A stretch of DNA of 64,000 nucleotides, taken from assembly GCA_003223935.1 (NCBI GenBank), contig QHXQ01000038.1, forward strand, positions 16,105 through 80,104. Reading direction: 5' to 3'. Each line of letters opens with the position of its first letter. Position 1 is the stretch's first letter. Source of the DNA: Acidobacteriota bacterium. Lineage in GTDB: Bacteria; Acidobacteriota; Blastocatellia; Pyrinomonadales; Pyrinomonadaceae. Under the pieces are notes generated by a model. The model was not told the origin of the DNA, made no database searches, and saw only the letters and a program-made list of their open reading frames with translations. Below are positions 37,337 through 46,654 of this stretch, piece by piece. A program made the position numbers and the translations under genes.

Positions 37337-37972
37337 CTATTGACAACTCTGAGAGCAGATTACGGCGGCTTGCAGGTCTTGGTAGTCGGCCGGCGTGTCA
37401 ATGTCAAACGCAGCTTCGGGCACAGCGATGAAGATCGCCTGCTGCGCATGTCTGGCAATGACGCGCTTCGCTCCTGCCGCCCCGCGCAAGGCCAGCAACT
37501 CGGCGAAGAGCGCGCGACTAAAGAGCGCCGGCACGCCGCGCGTCTGTTCACCGGCCGCTTCATATTCGGCAGCGACAACGAGCGGGTGCTTCGCTTGATA
37601 GGTCGCAACCAAGCGCTTGATGTCTGCGGCGTTGACGAACGGTTGATCGCAGAGCATCAGGACGGCCGCCTCTGCTTCGCCTGCCGTCGCCGCTTCGAGC
37701 GCCGTAAGGCCGCAACGAATCGAAGCACTCAAGCCCTCAGCCCATGTTTGATTGACGACGACTTGCGCGGCCAGATCGGCCACTTCAGCGTGCAACTCAC
37801 GCGCCTGCGCCCCAAGCACGACGATGACCGGCCGACACTGCGAGTCGAGCGCCACACGGACAGCACGACGGAGCAGCGTCTCGCCCTTGTAGCGCAATAG
37901 TTGTTTCGCTTGGCCCATGCGCGTCGAAGCGCCCGCGGCCAGCACGATGATGCCGATGTGTGCCGCGCTCAC
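37337..37972 (-). CDS. mocA: Molybdenum cofactor cytidylyltransferase-like protein
   Basis: A 211-residue nucleotidyltransferase with the MobA/MocA pattern: IIVLAAGASTRMGQAKQLL (8-26, quoted as motif LAAGxSxRMGxxKxLL), EAAVLMLCDQPFVNAADI (~103) and PALFSRALFAELLALRG (~148). MocA enzymes add CMP to the molybdopterin cofactor, producing MCD for xanthine-oxidase-family enzymes. Its ATG overlaps the xdhC stop by 4 bp, placing it last in a five-gene molybdenum hydroxylase operon, which agrees with that role. Confidence 0.9.
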   Translation of the reverse strand: MSAAHIGIIVLAAGASTRMGQAKQLLRYKGETLLRRAVRVALDSQCRPVIVVLGAQARELHAEVADLAAQVVVNQTWAEGLSASIRCGLTALEAATAGEAEAAVLMLCDQPFVNAADIKRLVATYQAKHPLVVAAEYEAAGEQTRGVPALFSRALFAELLALRGAAGAKRVIARHAQQAIFIAVPEAAFDIDTPADYQDLQAAVICSQSCQ

Positions 37973-39204
37973 GATGCCCGACAGCCCATGACCGAGGCGC
38001 TTGCGCGCACGGCGGCTCGCGGCGCAAGCGGGAAATCTCTGACGACAAGCTGCGAGGCACGCTCATCATGGATCGGCGCGTTGCGCTCGCGTAGGAAACC
38101 GCCGCCGCGCGTGGCGCTCACAGCTTTGATCTCGGCGCTGATGGCGAGCGCGATCTCTGCGGGCGTCTCCGCGCCGATGTCCATGCCGATAGGACTGTGC
38201 AGACGCGCAAGCTGTGCATCTGTCAACAGGACGTTCGACGCGCGCAGTTCCGCGAGCAGCTTCGCCGTGCGTTGTTTCGGGCCGAGTAGGCCGATGTAGG
38301 GCAATGGCGATGGCAACAACGTGGCGACGAGAGCCACATCATCCAAATAATTGTGCGTCATCACGACCGCCGCCGCGTCCGTTGGCAGCGCGATGTGCGC
38401 GGCGACACTTTCAGCGCGACACAGCACGACCTCATCGGCCGCGCTGAAGCGTTCAAGCGTCGCGTTGCGCGCGCGTGTGTCCACGACCGTGACGTGCCAG
38501 CCGAGCAGACGCGCTTGCTGCACGACCGGCAGAGCGTCTTGCTCTGCGCCGAAGATGATGAGCGCGCGCGGCGGCATGAGCACGTCGAAAAAGATTTCTA
38601 TCCGTAGCGCGCTCGTCTCATAAGCACGCAACATCGGCCGGCCTTCTCTGAGCGCCGTCTGTGCATCCGCACGGATGCGTGCGTCGAGGTCAGCCGCAAA
38701 GGAGCGGGCGTAGTCATTCAGCCCGTGTTCAGCGAACATGAAGCGTGCGCCGATATGGTATGTGTCGTTCTCGTGCTTCGTCGTTTCCATCTTACGGATC
38801 ACGGTTGGCATGATGCCCGCCTTGCGTGCGTGCAGGCAAGCCGCGATGTATTGCAGCGCCCGCGTGCCAGTGCTGCCTTCGTGCAGGCTTTCAAGGAGAA
38901 TCCGCACCACACCGTTGCAGCCGAGACCTAAGCCCCAGACGATGTCCTCGCTGCCGCGCGTGTCATATTCGATGATCTGCGCCGCTCCGGTCTGCATCAC
39001 TTGCGCCGCATGTTCCAACACATCACGCTCAAGGCAGCCGCCGCTAATTGAGCCGGCGGTGTGCCCGCGCTCAGTGATCAGCATGCGCGCGCCCGGTCGT
39101 CTGTAGGCCGAACCCTCAACTTGTACGACGGTCGCGAGCGCAGTCCGTTCGCCCCGCGCTCGTGCCGCTTCGTAAGCTTCGCAGACGGCTTGCAGTTCGT
39201 TCAT
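37969..39204 (-). CDS. xdhC: XdhC/CoxI family molybdenum hydroxylase maturation protein
   Basis: A 411-residue maturation factor (PaoD/XdhC type). The N-terminal XdhC/CoxI domain has VVQVEGSAYRRPGARMLI and GSISGGCLERDV with the conserved Cys (~57), followed by IEYDTRGSEDIVWGLGLGCNG; the C-terminal Rossmann domain has RALIIFGAEQDALPVV, MTHNYLDDVALV and YIGLLGPKQRTAKLL with the GxxG-type turn. These proteins bind the Mo cofactor and help sulfurate and insert it. It overlaps the large-subunit gene and mocA by 4 bp each, so expression is tightly coupled. Confidence 0.9.
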   Translation of the reverse strand: MNELQAVCEAYEAARARGERTALATVVQVEGSAYRRPGARMLITERGHTAGSISGGCLERDVLEHAAQVMQTGAAQIIEYDTRGSEDIVWGLGLGCNGVVRILLESLHEGSTGTRALQYIAACLHARKAGIMPTVIRKMETTKHENDTYHIGARFMFAEHGLNDYARSFAADLDARIRADAQTALREGRPMLRAYETSALRIEIFFDVLMPPRALIIFGAEQDALPVVQQARLLGWHVTVVDTRARNATLERFSAADEVVLCRAESVAAHIALPTDAAAVVMTHNYLDDVALVATLLPSPLPYIGLLGPKQRTAKLLAELRASNVLLTDAQLARLHSPIGMDIGAETPAEIALAISAEIKAVSATRGGGFLRERNAPIHDERASQLVVRDFPLAPRAAVRASASVMGCRAS

Positions 39205-41471
39205 GCGAGCGCCCCCTTTCCGAGCAGTTTGTCGAGCGTGATCGGCAACTCGCGCACGCGCACGCCCGTCGCGTGATAGACGGCGTTGGCCACGGCGGCG
39301 GCTGCGCCGACGATGCCGATCTCGCCCGCGCCCTTAGCGCCGATGGGACTGGCGTGCTCATCGAAGTTTTCCAACAGCACCACGTCAAGCTGCGGCACGT
39401 CTGCGTGGACCGGCACGTGATACTCCGCGAGATCGCGGTTCACGAGGCGGCCCGAATTCGTGTCGAGCACAGTCTCTTCCATCAGCGCCATGCCGATCCC
39501 CATGATGATGCCGCCCTTCATCTGTGACTGCCCCGTCTTCATGTTCATCACGCGCCCGATGTCGAAGACGCCCGTAAAGCGCGTGACACGCACTTCGCCA
39601 AAATCAGGATCGACGCGCACCTCCGCGAACTGCGCGCCGAAAGCGTGCGATGAAAACTTCTTCTCTTTATCGTTGAACTCCGTGTCGTAGCTCCCTTCGA
39701 CCTCTTTCATGCCAGCGCGCGCGAGAGTGTCTCGGTACGTTTCGCCCCGCGCGTCGTTGCTCTTGAGCGCGAGCCGCCCATCGCTGGCGACGATCTGATC
39801 GGCGCTCGCGCCGTAGAGCGGCGAGCGTGTGTCTGCGCGCGCCGTCTCGACGAGCTTCGCAAGCGCCGCGCGCGCTGCACCCTGCACGGAACTGCCGACC
39901 GACATCACGGTCGAAGAGCCGCCGGAGACCATCGCCTTCGGCAGATTGGTGTCGCCGATGATGACCTCGACGCGCTCAGGCGGCAATCCCAGTGTCTCGC
40001 ATGCGATCTGCGTGAGCACCGTGTAAGTGCCCGTGCCCAGATCGTGCGTGCTGCTCTCGACGATGGCGCTGCCGTCCGACTGAATACGCACGCGCGCGCT
40101 CGACGGAAAATGATTGACCGGATAGACGGCCGTGGCCATGCCCAGTCCCAAGAGATAACGGCCATCGCGCATCGAACGCGGCGCGGGCTTGCGCCGCGCC
40201 CAACCGAAATGCTCTGCGCCCGTCCGGTAACACTCCTTCAGCAGCTTGGTTGACCAAGGGAGTTTGGTGTCCGGGTCTGTGTCTGCGTAATTGACGAGGC
40301 GCAGTTGAATTGGATCAAGGTTAAGTTTGTAAGCGAGTTCGTCGAGCGCCGATTCGAGCGCGAACATGCCGGAGGTTTCGCCGGGCGCACGCATGTAAGT
40401 GGGCGTCCCGACGTTGAGCGCGACGAGCCGCTGCGATGCTTTGAAATTATCGCAGGCGTACAACATGTGCGTCGCCTTGCTGAACGGCTCGACGTACTCA
40501 TCAAACGTGGAAGTGTGCGAGAGTCCTTCGTGGACGATGGCTGTGAGTTTGCCGGCGCGCGTTGCGCCGAGCACGACGTGCTGTTCGGTCTCGGCGCGAT
40601 GGCCCATGTTCGAGAACATCTGTTGGCGCGTGGTGACGAGTTTGACGGGTCGGCGCGCAACTCGCGCGGCGGCCGCCGCCAGCGAGACGTGTGACCAGAC
40701 CGTGCCTTTGCAGCCGAACGCGCCGCCCGTGAATTTGCAGATGCAGCGCACGTTCTCTTCGGGGACGCCAAAGGTCGTCGCCATCGCGTGGCGCACGCCG
40801 TAGGTGTATTGCGTCGCATCGTAAATCGTCAGCTTGTCGCCGTCCCACACGGCAATCGTTGCGTGCGGCTCCATCGGGTTGTGATGCTCGGTCGGCGTGC
40901 GATAAATCTCGTCCACGCGCACGTTGGCGGCTGCGAGGCCCGTATCGGTGTTGCCGCGCATCGTGTCGGCCGGCTTGCCCGCGACCTTGCCCTTCGGCGG
41001 ATACGCCTTGCCGCGTTCGCGCTCCATGTCGGCGGCCGGCGGCTGCTCGTCGTAAGAGACGCGCACGAGTGCGGCGGCTTGCTGCGTTTGCTCCAAAGTC
41101 TCTGCGACGACGACGGCGATGTATTGCCCGTGATAATAGATGACCGGACTTTGCAAGGGGACGCGCCGGCCGGCGGCATCACCTTCGGCCGGATTCGTGG
41201 CGACCGGCCGAAGCTTCGGCGCGTTCTCGTGCGTGATGATTGCGAGCACACCCGGCACACGTTTGGCTGCGCTCGTGTCAAAGCCCTTGATGCGCCCGTT
41301 GGCGATGGTACTGCCGATGAGCACCGCGTACGCCATTTGGTCGTGCGGAAACTCGGCCGCGAAACGCGCGCCGCCCGTCACCTTCAAACGCCCGTCAACG
41401 CGATTGAGCGGTTGCCCGACCACGCCACTGCCCTGCTTCGACGCTGGCCGCTGATTCTGCTTCGCGCTCAT
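39201..41471 (-). CDS. paoC: Molybdopterin-binding subunit of aldehyde oxidoreductase (PaoC-like)
   Basis: A 756-residue xanthine-oxidase-family large subunit. Family blocks are RLKVTGGARFAAEFP, the EPHATIAVWDGDKL block (MEPHA, ~200), FTGGAFGCKGTVW (~255), MRAPGETSGMFALESALDELA (~360) and the catalytic-Glu motif GAKGAGEIGIVGAAAA (Glu717). With the FAD and Fe-S subunits it forms a PaoABC/YagTSR-type enzyme that oxidises aldehydes to acids, likely in the periplasm after Tat export of the assembled complex. AGGAGG precedes the ATG, which overlaps the FAD-subunit stop. The exact substrate is not readable. Confidence 0.88.
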   Translation of the reverse strand: MSAKQNQRPASKQGSGVVGQPLNRVDGRLKVTGGARFAAEFPHDQMAYAVLIGSTIANGRIKGFDTSAAKRVPGVLAIITHENAPKLRPVATNPAEGDAAGRRVPLQSPVIYYHGQYIAVVVAETLEQTQQAAALVRVSYDEQPPAADMERERGKAYPPKGKVAGKPADTMRGNTDTGLAAANVRVDEIYRTPTEHHNPMEPHATIAVWDGDKLTIYDATQYTYGVRHAMATTFGVPEENVRCICKFTGGAFGCKGTVWSHVSLAAAAARVARRPVKLVTTRQQMFSNMGHRAETEQHVVLGATRAGKLTAIVHEGLSHTSTFDEYVEPFSKATHMLYACDNFKASQRLVALNVGTPTYMRAPGETSGMFALESALDELAYKLNLDPIQLRLVNYADTDPDTKLPWSTKLLKECYRTGAEHFGWARRKPAPRSMRDGRYLLGLGMATAVYPVNHFPSSARVRIQSDGSAIVESSTHDLGTGTYTVLTQIACETLGLPPERVEVIIGDTNLPKAMVSGGSSTVMSVGSSVQGAARAALAKLVETARADTRSPLYGASADQIVASDGRLALKSNDARGETYRDTLARAGMKEVEGSYDTEFNDKEKKFSSHAFGAQFAEVRVDPDFGEVRVTRFTGVFDIGRVMNMKTGQSQMKGGIIMGIGMALMEETVLDTNSGRLVNRDLAEYHVPVHADVPQLDVVLLENFDEHASPIGAKGAGEIGIVGAAAAVANAVYHATGVRVRELPITLDKLLGKGALA

Positions 41472-42466
41472 GCCGCACCTCCTTTCGTCTCATGCGCCAC
41501 TTCAGTCAAGAGGCGCACAATCGCCCGCCGTGCCAGTTCAACTTTGAAAGCGTTGTGCTGCTGCGGCTGCGCGCCTTTGAGCGCGGCCTCGGCTGCTGCT
41601 CTGAATGTCTGCGCATCGGCGCGCGCGCCGGTCAGAACTTTTTCGGCGTCGAGCGCGCGCCAAGGTTTATGCGCGACGCCGCCCAGGGCGAGCCGCGCGG
41701 CATTGATGCGACCTTGTTGAACGTCGAGCGCCGCCGCGACAGAGACGAGCGCGAAGGCGTATTGCGCGCGGTCTCTGATCTTCAGATAACGCGAGCGGCG
41801 GGCGAACGGAGAGTTGGGCAAGTCAACGGCGACGATCAACTCGTCGGGTCGCAGGTTGGTCTCAATTTGTGGCGTGTCGCCCGGCAGCCGATGAAAATCA
41901 ACCAGAGGGATTTGGCGCGCGCCTGCGGGGCCTGCGACACGCACGATTGCATCGAGCGCCGCGAGCGCCACGCACATATCCGACGGATGCACGGCGATAC
42001 ATTTATCGCTCGCGCCTAAGATCGCGTGGATGCGATTGAAGCCCGGAATCGCGGAACAGCCTGAACCGGGCACGCGCTTGTTGCAGGGGAAAGACGTGTC
42101 CATGAAATAGTAGCAGCGCGTGCGCTGCAAGAGATTGCCGCCGACCGTCGCCATGTTGCGCAACTGCGGCGACGCGCCCGCTAAGATCGCTTCCGACAAG
42201 ACGGGAAACTGCTCGCGGACGAGCCTGTGATTCGCCACCTCGCTATTGCTGGCGAGCGCGCCGATGCGCAAGCCCTGCGGCGTCTGCTCGATGCGCTTGA
42301 GCGCCAACCGATTGATGTCAACCAACTCGTCGGGCGTCTCCACGCCCATCTTCATCAAGTCAACCAGATTCGTGCCGCCGCCTAAAAATTTTGCGTTCTT
42401 ACCATTCGCAACCTCGCGCACGGCATCCGCCTCGTCGGTTGCGCGCTTGTACGTGAACGGGTTCAT
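41468..42466 (-). CDS. paoB: FAD-binding subunit of aldehyde oxidoreductase (PaoB-like)
   Basis: A 332-residue CoxM/PCMH-type flavin subunit. FAD-binding signatures are AKFLGGGTNLVDLMK (~30) and MATVGGNLLQRTRCYYF (~115). The stretch after it contains Cys residues (RCYYF, PCNKR, GSGCSA and DKCIAV), the arrangement that carries an extra [4Fe-4S] cluster in PaoB and is absent from ordinary xanthine dehydrogenases. The ATG at 42466 has GAGGAG four bases ahead; the frame is open 12 codons more. It passes electrons between the Mo site and an acceptor. Confidence 0.88.
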   Translation of the reverse strand: MNPFTYKRATDEADAVREVANGKNAKFLGGGTNLVDLMKMGVETPDELVDINRLALKRIEQTPQGLRIGALASNSEVANHRLVREQFPVLSEAILAGASPQLRNMATVGGNLLQRTRCYYFMDTSFPCNKRVPGSGCSAIPGFNRIHAILGASDKCIAVHPSDMCVALAALDAIVRVAGPAGARQIPLVDFHRLPGDTPQIETNLRPDELIVAVDLPNSPFARRSRYLKIRDRAQYAFALVSVAAALDVQQGRINAARLALGGVAHKPWRALDAEKVLTGARADAQTFRAAAEAALKGAQPQQHNAFKVELARRAIVRLLTEVAHETKGGAA

Positions 42467-42534
42467 TGACTCCTCTCGCCTTCCGCTGCAACTTGGCAGC
42501 AATGAGTTCTACATTGATCCGCGCGGCGGTGCGT

Positions 42535-43266
42535 TCAGGCCTTCGACCCGCGCACTTCTTCAATGGCGGCAAGGATGCCGTTGTACGCGCCGCAGCGACA
42601 GATGTTGCCGCTCATGCACTCGCGCACGGTCATGCCTGTGGGACAGCCCTCGCGCAACAGCCCTGCGGCCGACATGATCTGTCCCGGCGTGCAGTAGCCG
42701 CACTGGAAGCCGTCGTGCTTGATGAAGGCCGCTTGCAACGGATGCAACTCGTCGCCGCGCGCCAAGCCCTCGATGGTCGTGATCTCCGCGCCGTCGTATG
42801 AAGCGGCGAGCGCGAGACACGAGTTGATGCGATGGCCGTCGGCCAGCACCGTGCATGCGCCGCACTGCCCACGGTCGCAGCCCTTCTTCGAGCCGGTCAA
42901 TCCGATCCGTTCGCGCAACGCATCGAGCAACATCACCTGCGGCTCTAGTTGTAATGGATAATCACGGCCATTGACGCGCAAGGTGACCGGGATCGTACTT
43001 AGCTTGTTTGACGGTGCGGCGGCTGCGTCGGCGGCTGCGCTTGTATGGGCGGACGCCCGCGCGTGATAACTGAAGAGTAGGTTTGCGGCTGCGAGGCCGC
43101 CGCCTGCGAGCAAGGTCTGTTTTAAGAAACGGCGGCGCGCTGCGCCGTCTTCGGATAAAAGCTGGATCAATTCGTCTGCGCAACTTTCGTGCTCGGCTGC
43201 CGACGATTCGCGTTCAGCCGCATCAGGCGCGTTCCCCTTTGCGCCGCGATCTTTTTTCCGCTTCAT
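42535..43266 (-). CDS. paoA: [2Fe-2S] subunit of aldehyde oxidoreductase with Tat signal (PaoA-like)
   Basis: A 243-residue subunit. A twin-arginine signal lies at ~45-75 (RRRFLKQTLLAGGGLAAANLL), preceded by a long hydrophilic N-region. The ferredoxin-like domain has CDRGQCGACTVLADG (first cluster) and the helical domain has CGYCTPGQIMSAAG and GNICRCGAYNGIL (second cluster). The Tat signal probably exports the whole heterotrimer, as in E. coli PaoABC. It is the first gene of the operon; an inverted repeat lies in its leader (43286-43323). Confidence 0.9.
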   Translation of the reverse strand: MKRKKDRGAKGNAPDAAERESSAAEHESCADELIQLLSEDGAARRRFLKQTLLAGGGLAAANLLFSYHARASAHTSAAADAAAAPSNKLSTIPVTLRVNGRDYPLQLEPQVMLLDALRERIGLTGSKKGCDRGQCGACTVLADGHRINSCLALAASYDGAEITTIEGLARGDELHPLQAAFIKHDGFQCGYCTPGQIMSAAGLLREGCPTGMTVRECMSGNICRCGAYNGILAAIEEVRGSKA

Positions 43267-43285
43267 GACAACTCCCTCGTGTCTT

Positions 43286-43323
43286 TAAGCCCAACGAGCG
43301 CACAAGGCCGGTCGTTGGGCTTA
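43286..43323 (-). promoter_or_regulatory. 12-bp perfect inverted repeat in the paoA leader
   Basis: taagcccaacga (43286-43297) and tcgttgggctta (43312-43323) pair exactly over a 14-base loop, 20 bases ahead of the paoA ATG on the minus strand. It could be an operator or a leader hairpin affecting translation; there is no T-run after it on the minus strand (aaagacacg), so it is not an intrinsic terminator. The rest of the 422-bp gap to the MFS gene (43324-43688) contains no clear gene. Confidence 0.5.
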
Positions 43324-43688
43324 GGCCCGTGTCGGTAAAGAACTGAAACCTGCTGTCGGGTTTTGTTCGGTGTTACAGGAATACTGTCCAAAGGCTGTCG
43401 CTATTTTGTGACGAAAATGAGAAGGGGCGCGCAGGAGCAAAGCGCTCCTGCGCTGAATTGACTTTTTCTCGCGCCGACACGACTTGACCGCGCGCACTAT
43501 GAGTGCGACGCTTGGCCGCAACTTAAGATCAACCGACCGGCCAATAAATGGACGACGAGAGATGCGCGAGGTACCCGCTCGCCCGCGCCTTAAGCAACTC
43601 GCGCCGACGACAGCGCGGCGGCGCACACTCGTCGGCTGAGGTTGTCTCTGTGTGCGTGGCTTTGATCTTTTTTGCGTCCGAGCGAACG

Positions 43689-45302
43689 ATGGGTAAGCAA
43701 GCGTCTTCTCCTTGGAGTCCGTTGCGGCTCGCGCTCTTTCGCGCGCTGTGGACGGCGGCTGTGGCGTCGAACGTCGGCACGTGGATGCACAACGTCGGCG
43801 GCGAATGGTTGATGACTACGCTCGCGCCGACGCCGCTCATGGTCGCGTTGATGCAGACGGCGGAGAACGCGCCGACCTTTCTGTTGGCGCTGCCGGCCGG
43901 CGCGCTCGCAGACATCGTTGACCGGCGGCGACTCTTGCTCGTCTCCCAAAGCTGGATGCTGGTTGCAGCCGTCGCGCTCGGTTTTCTCACGCTCTTCGGC
44001 TTGACCACGCCTTGGGTCTTGCTCCTGCTCACTTTCATGCTCGGTCTCGGCGCAGCCTTGAACGCGCCCGCGTGGCAGGCGATTGTGCCGGAGCTTGTGC
44101 CGCGCGCCGAGTTGCCGCACGCCATCTCGCTCAACAGCGTCGCCTTTAACATCGCGCGCGCCGTGGGGCCGGCGCTCGGCGGTTTTCTCGTCGCCGCCAT
44201 CGGCACGTGGGCCGTCTTCTTCTTAAACTCGCTCTCGTTCGTCGGCGTGATCTTCGTGCTCTATCGTTGGCAGCGCGAACCCATCGAGAGCATCTCGCCG
44301 ACCGAGCGCGTCGTGGGTGCAATGCGCGCGGGCCTGCGCTACATGCGTCACGCGCCGGAGTTGCGTGCCGTGCTCGTGCGCACCATCACGTTTGTCAGTT
44401 GCGCGAGCGCACTGTGGGCCATGCTGCCATTAATCGCGCGGCAAGAGTTGGGACTTGGTGCGCTCGGCTATGGCGTCCTGCTCGGCGGACTTGGCGCGGG
44501 CGCGATCCTCGGCGCAATCGTCTTGCCGCGTGCGCGGCGCAGGCTTTCGACCAACCTGCTCGTCGTCTGCGGCACTGTGCTCTTTGCTGCTGTGACTGTG
44601 GCGCTCGCTTACGTTCACATCTTCACCTTGTTATGTGTGGCGATGATCTGCGGCGGCGGCGCTTGGATGACGACGATGTCGAGTTTCAATATCGGCGTGC
44701 AGACGGTTGTGCCGGAATGGGTGCGCGCGCGCACGTTGGCCATCTACTTGCTCGCCTTCTTCGGCACGATGGCCGGCGGCAGTGCGCTCTGGGGCGCAGT
44801 CGCCGAGCGCGTCGGCATTCCACTGACCCTGCTCTGCGCGGCTATCGGTTTGGTCGTGGGCCTCTTGGCGACGTTCTTCTATCCACTCTGGGTCAACGAA
44901 GAGCTTGACCTTAGTCCTTCGTTGCACTGGTCAGAGCCGAATGTGGTGAGCGAGGTACGGATGGAGCAGGGGCCTGTGCTGGTCACGGTCGAATACAGGA
45001 TTGACCCGGCACGCGCAGACGAGTTTGCGCAGGCGATGAAAGCTTTGGAGCGCATCCTGCGACGCGACGGCGCGATGCGTTGGGGCTTGTTCGCCGATCC
45101 GGCTGAGCCGGGTCGTTACCTTGAAACTTTTTTGGTCGAGTCTTGGGCCGAGCACTTGCGCCAGCATGCGCGCGTGACGAATGAAGATCGGGCGATACAA
45201 GGGCGCGTCCGTGCGTTTCATCTGGGCGACGACCCGCCGGTCGTCACGCACCTCATCGCCACAGATGGCTCAAGGCAGCGCAGACGGCTTGCGCGCCTGT
45301 GA
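43689..45302 (+). CDS. MFS exporter with C-terminal ABM-like domain
   Basis: A 537-residue protein of the MFS_3/EntS-like group. About eleven or twelve transmembrane helices occupy ~15-415 (for example VLLLLTFMLGLGAALNAPAWQ and LALFRALWTAAVASNVGTWMHNVG in part), with the A-motif-like PAGALADIVDRRRLL (~75). The C-terminal ~95 residues (VLVTVEYRIDPARADEFAQA, ETFLVESWAEHLRQHARV) form a dimeric alpha/beta barrel like the antibiotic biosynthesis monooxygenase domain, a fusion seen in this family. The ATG at 43689 begins the transporter part; the frame is open 47 codons upstream. Likely a drug or siderophore-type exporter; substrate unknown. Confidence 0.8.
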   Translation: MGKQASSPWSPLRLALFRALWTAAVASNVGTWMHNVGGEWLMTTLAPTPLMVALMQTAENAPTFLLALPAGALADIVDRRRLLLVSQSWMLVAAVALGFLTLFGLTTPWVLLLLTFMLGLGAALNAPAWQAIVPELVPRAELPHAISLNSVAFNIARAVGPALGGFLVAAIGTWAVFFLNSLSFVGVIFVLYRWQREPIESISPTERVVGAMRAGLRYMRHAPELRAVLVRTITFVSCASALWAMLPLIARQELGLGALGYGVLLGGLGAGAILGAIVLPRARRRLSTNLLVVCGTVLFAAVTVALAYVHIFTLLCVAMICGGGAWMTTMSSFNIGVQTVVPEWVRARTLAIYLLAFFGTMAGGSALWGAVAERVGIPLTLLCAAIGLVVGLLATFFYPLWVNEELDLSPSLHWSEPNVVSEVRMEQGPVLVTVEYRIDPARADEFAQAMKALERILRRDGAMRWGLFADPAEPGRYLETFLVESWAEHLRQHARVTNEDRAIQGRVRAFHLGDDPPVVTHLIATDGSRQRRRLARL

Positions 45303-45389
45303 GAGTTTGGGCGTGCCGGTGAGCAATGATCAGATTAGCTTCCTTAGCTGCTTCGACGTGCGCGTGTCCCCTCTTCCCATCCGTCAGCT

Positions 45390-45983
45390 TCACGCGAATA
45401 ATTTTTTCAACAGCAGATGCGTCGGCAGATAAATGAGCAGCGGAAACGCGAGCATCAACAGGGCTACGAAGAGCGGCGCGGGCAGCCATATTTGCGGCTT
45501 GCTGCCAAAGCCGTAAACCCAGTTCGCATTCTCGACCGGATTGCTGAGCCAATAGCTGAGCGGCAGCACTAACCAAGCGAGCACCGTCTGCGCTGGCAAT
45601 GCGCGCCCGTCGTAGCCGAGCCGGTGCACCATCCAGAGCAGCAGTGGCGGCAGGACGATATGAAACAACGATAGCCCGCGCACGCCGAGCGGAATCGTCG
45701 CATCGAACATGTACTTGCTCAGTCCGATTAGTTCTTTGCCCGTCAACAGCCGGCCGAAAAAATCAACGTTCCAAGTCAACTCCAGCAACACGACCGATAG
45801 CGCCATCATGCTCGCCAGCAGCGCGCTCTCAAACCAGAGCGCGGGCACGATGAGCAGTAATGCAATGTCTGAGAACCACAGGAAATTGGTCGGGCCGTAT
45901 TGCATCCAATAGACGGGCACGAGCAAGCAGACGTAGAGCGTGCAGACGATCTTGAGCCAGAGCGGGAACGTCATTGAAGACAT
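45390..45983 (-). CDS. Hypothetical polytopic membrane protein (paralogue 1)
   Basis: A 197-residue protein with about six hydrophobic segments (LKIVCTLYVCLLVPVYW, FSDIALLLIVPALWF, SALLASMMALSVVLL, LFHIVLPPLLLWMVHRL, LAWLVLPLSYWLS, PLFVALLMLAFPLLIYLP). I do not recognise a named family. It shares layout with the gene 65 bp upstream at 46049-46654: a (F/I)LW(F/L)xxI segment, a basic stretch before a helix, and a P-x-x-N-x-N motif near helix five (NPVENANWV here, TPAALNVNI there). A small-molecule sensor or transporter is possible but unproven. It converges with the MFS gene. Confidence 0.65.
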   Translation of the reverse strand: MSSMTFPLWLKIVCTLYVCLLVPVYWMQYGPTNFLWFSDIALLLIVPALWFESALLASMMALSVVLLELTWNVDFFGRLLTGKELIGLSKYMFDATIPLGVRGLSLFHIVLPPLLLWMVHRLGYDGRALPAQTVLAWLVLPLSYWLSNPVENANWVYGFGSKPQIWLPAPLFVALLMLAFPLLIYLPTHLLLKKLFA

Positions 45984-46048
45984 ATCTTTTACCGACGCTG
46001 TTGCCCCTCAACTGAAAATGCTGCTCGTCGTCAACGGTCTTGAAGCGA

Positions 46049-46654
46049 TCAAACCGGCGCAGCCGCAAACGACTTTCGCGGCGGCCACAGCTTAGCGCAG
46101 AGCTTGACGATGAGCCATAGCGCGCAGGCCACCAAGAACGTTGTGAGCAACCAGAACTGCCCGTAGTCGAAGCGCCCTTCCCAACCCTCATAGACCTTGT
46201 GCGAGATGTTGACGTTCAGTGCCGCCGGGGTGATGAAGTGACAAAGCTGCTGCATGAAGAGATACCAGATGAACGCATGCAGCCAAGTGCGCCGATCAAC
46301 GCGGACTCTGGCAAGCGCCGCGAGGCCCACCGCCAAACCGCCGACGTGCGCTAAGGTTGAAGTGAACATGAACCCCCACTGATACACCGCGAACCAGAAC
46401 CACAGTCCGAGTCCGGGAATCAACCAGACGGCGGCCACGCGGATCAAGACCGGCTGATCGAATAAGAGGCCGATGGCGAGCAAGAGATTGCCGATATTGC
46501 ACAGCCATAGAATGTGTCCCGCTTCGCCGCGCCGCAGATAGTAAAAAGCTTGGGCGAGAAAGAAGAGGAGCGGCAGCAGCCCCAACAGACGGAAGCTGAC
46601 GCTCAGTGGCACAAAGGGTTGCGGCCTGAGATGCGTGCGCAGGGGCCAGTGCAT
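46049..46654 (-). CDS. Hypothetical polytopic membrane protein (paralogue 2)
   Basis: A protein of about 201 residues with six hydrophobic segments (FRLLGLLPLLFFLAQAFYYL, ILWLCNIGNLLLAIGLLF, AVWLIPGLGLWFWFAVYQW, LAHVGGLAVGLAALARV, HAFIWYLFMQQLCHFITPA, WLLTTFLVACALWLIVKL). It looks related to the neighbouring gene at 45390, with which it probably forms an operon. His and Trp residues are frequent, and the AHVGG helix aligns with LFHIV of the paralogue. The ATG at 46654 is chosen for its GGGAGA ribosome site; an ATG at 46678 and a TTG at 46699 are alternatives. Function unknown. Confidence 0.65.
   Translation of the reverse strand: MHWPLRTHLRPQPFVPLSVSFRLLGLLPLLFFLAQAFYYLRRGEAGHILWLCNIGNLLLAIGLLFDQPVLIRVAAVWLIPGLGLWFWFAVYQWGFMFTSTLAHVGGLAVGLAALARVRVDRRTWLHAFIWYLFMQQLCHFITPAALNVNISHKVYEGWEGRFDYGQFWLLTTFLVACALWLIVKLCAKLWPPRKSFAAAPV

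Noticed and set aside
43286..43323. Molybdenum cofactor riboswitch ahead of paoA
   Set aside because: The hairpin is a simple 12-bp stem without the multi-stem architecture of the Moco RNA.
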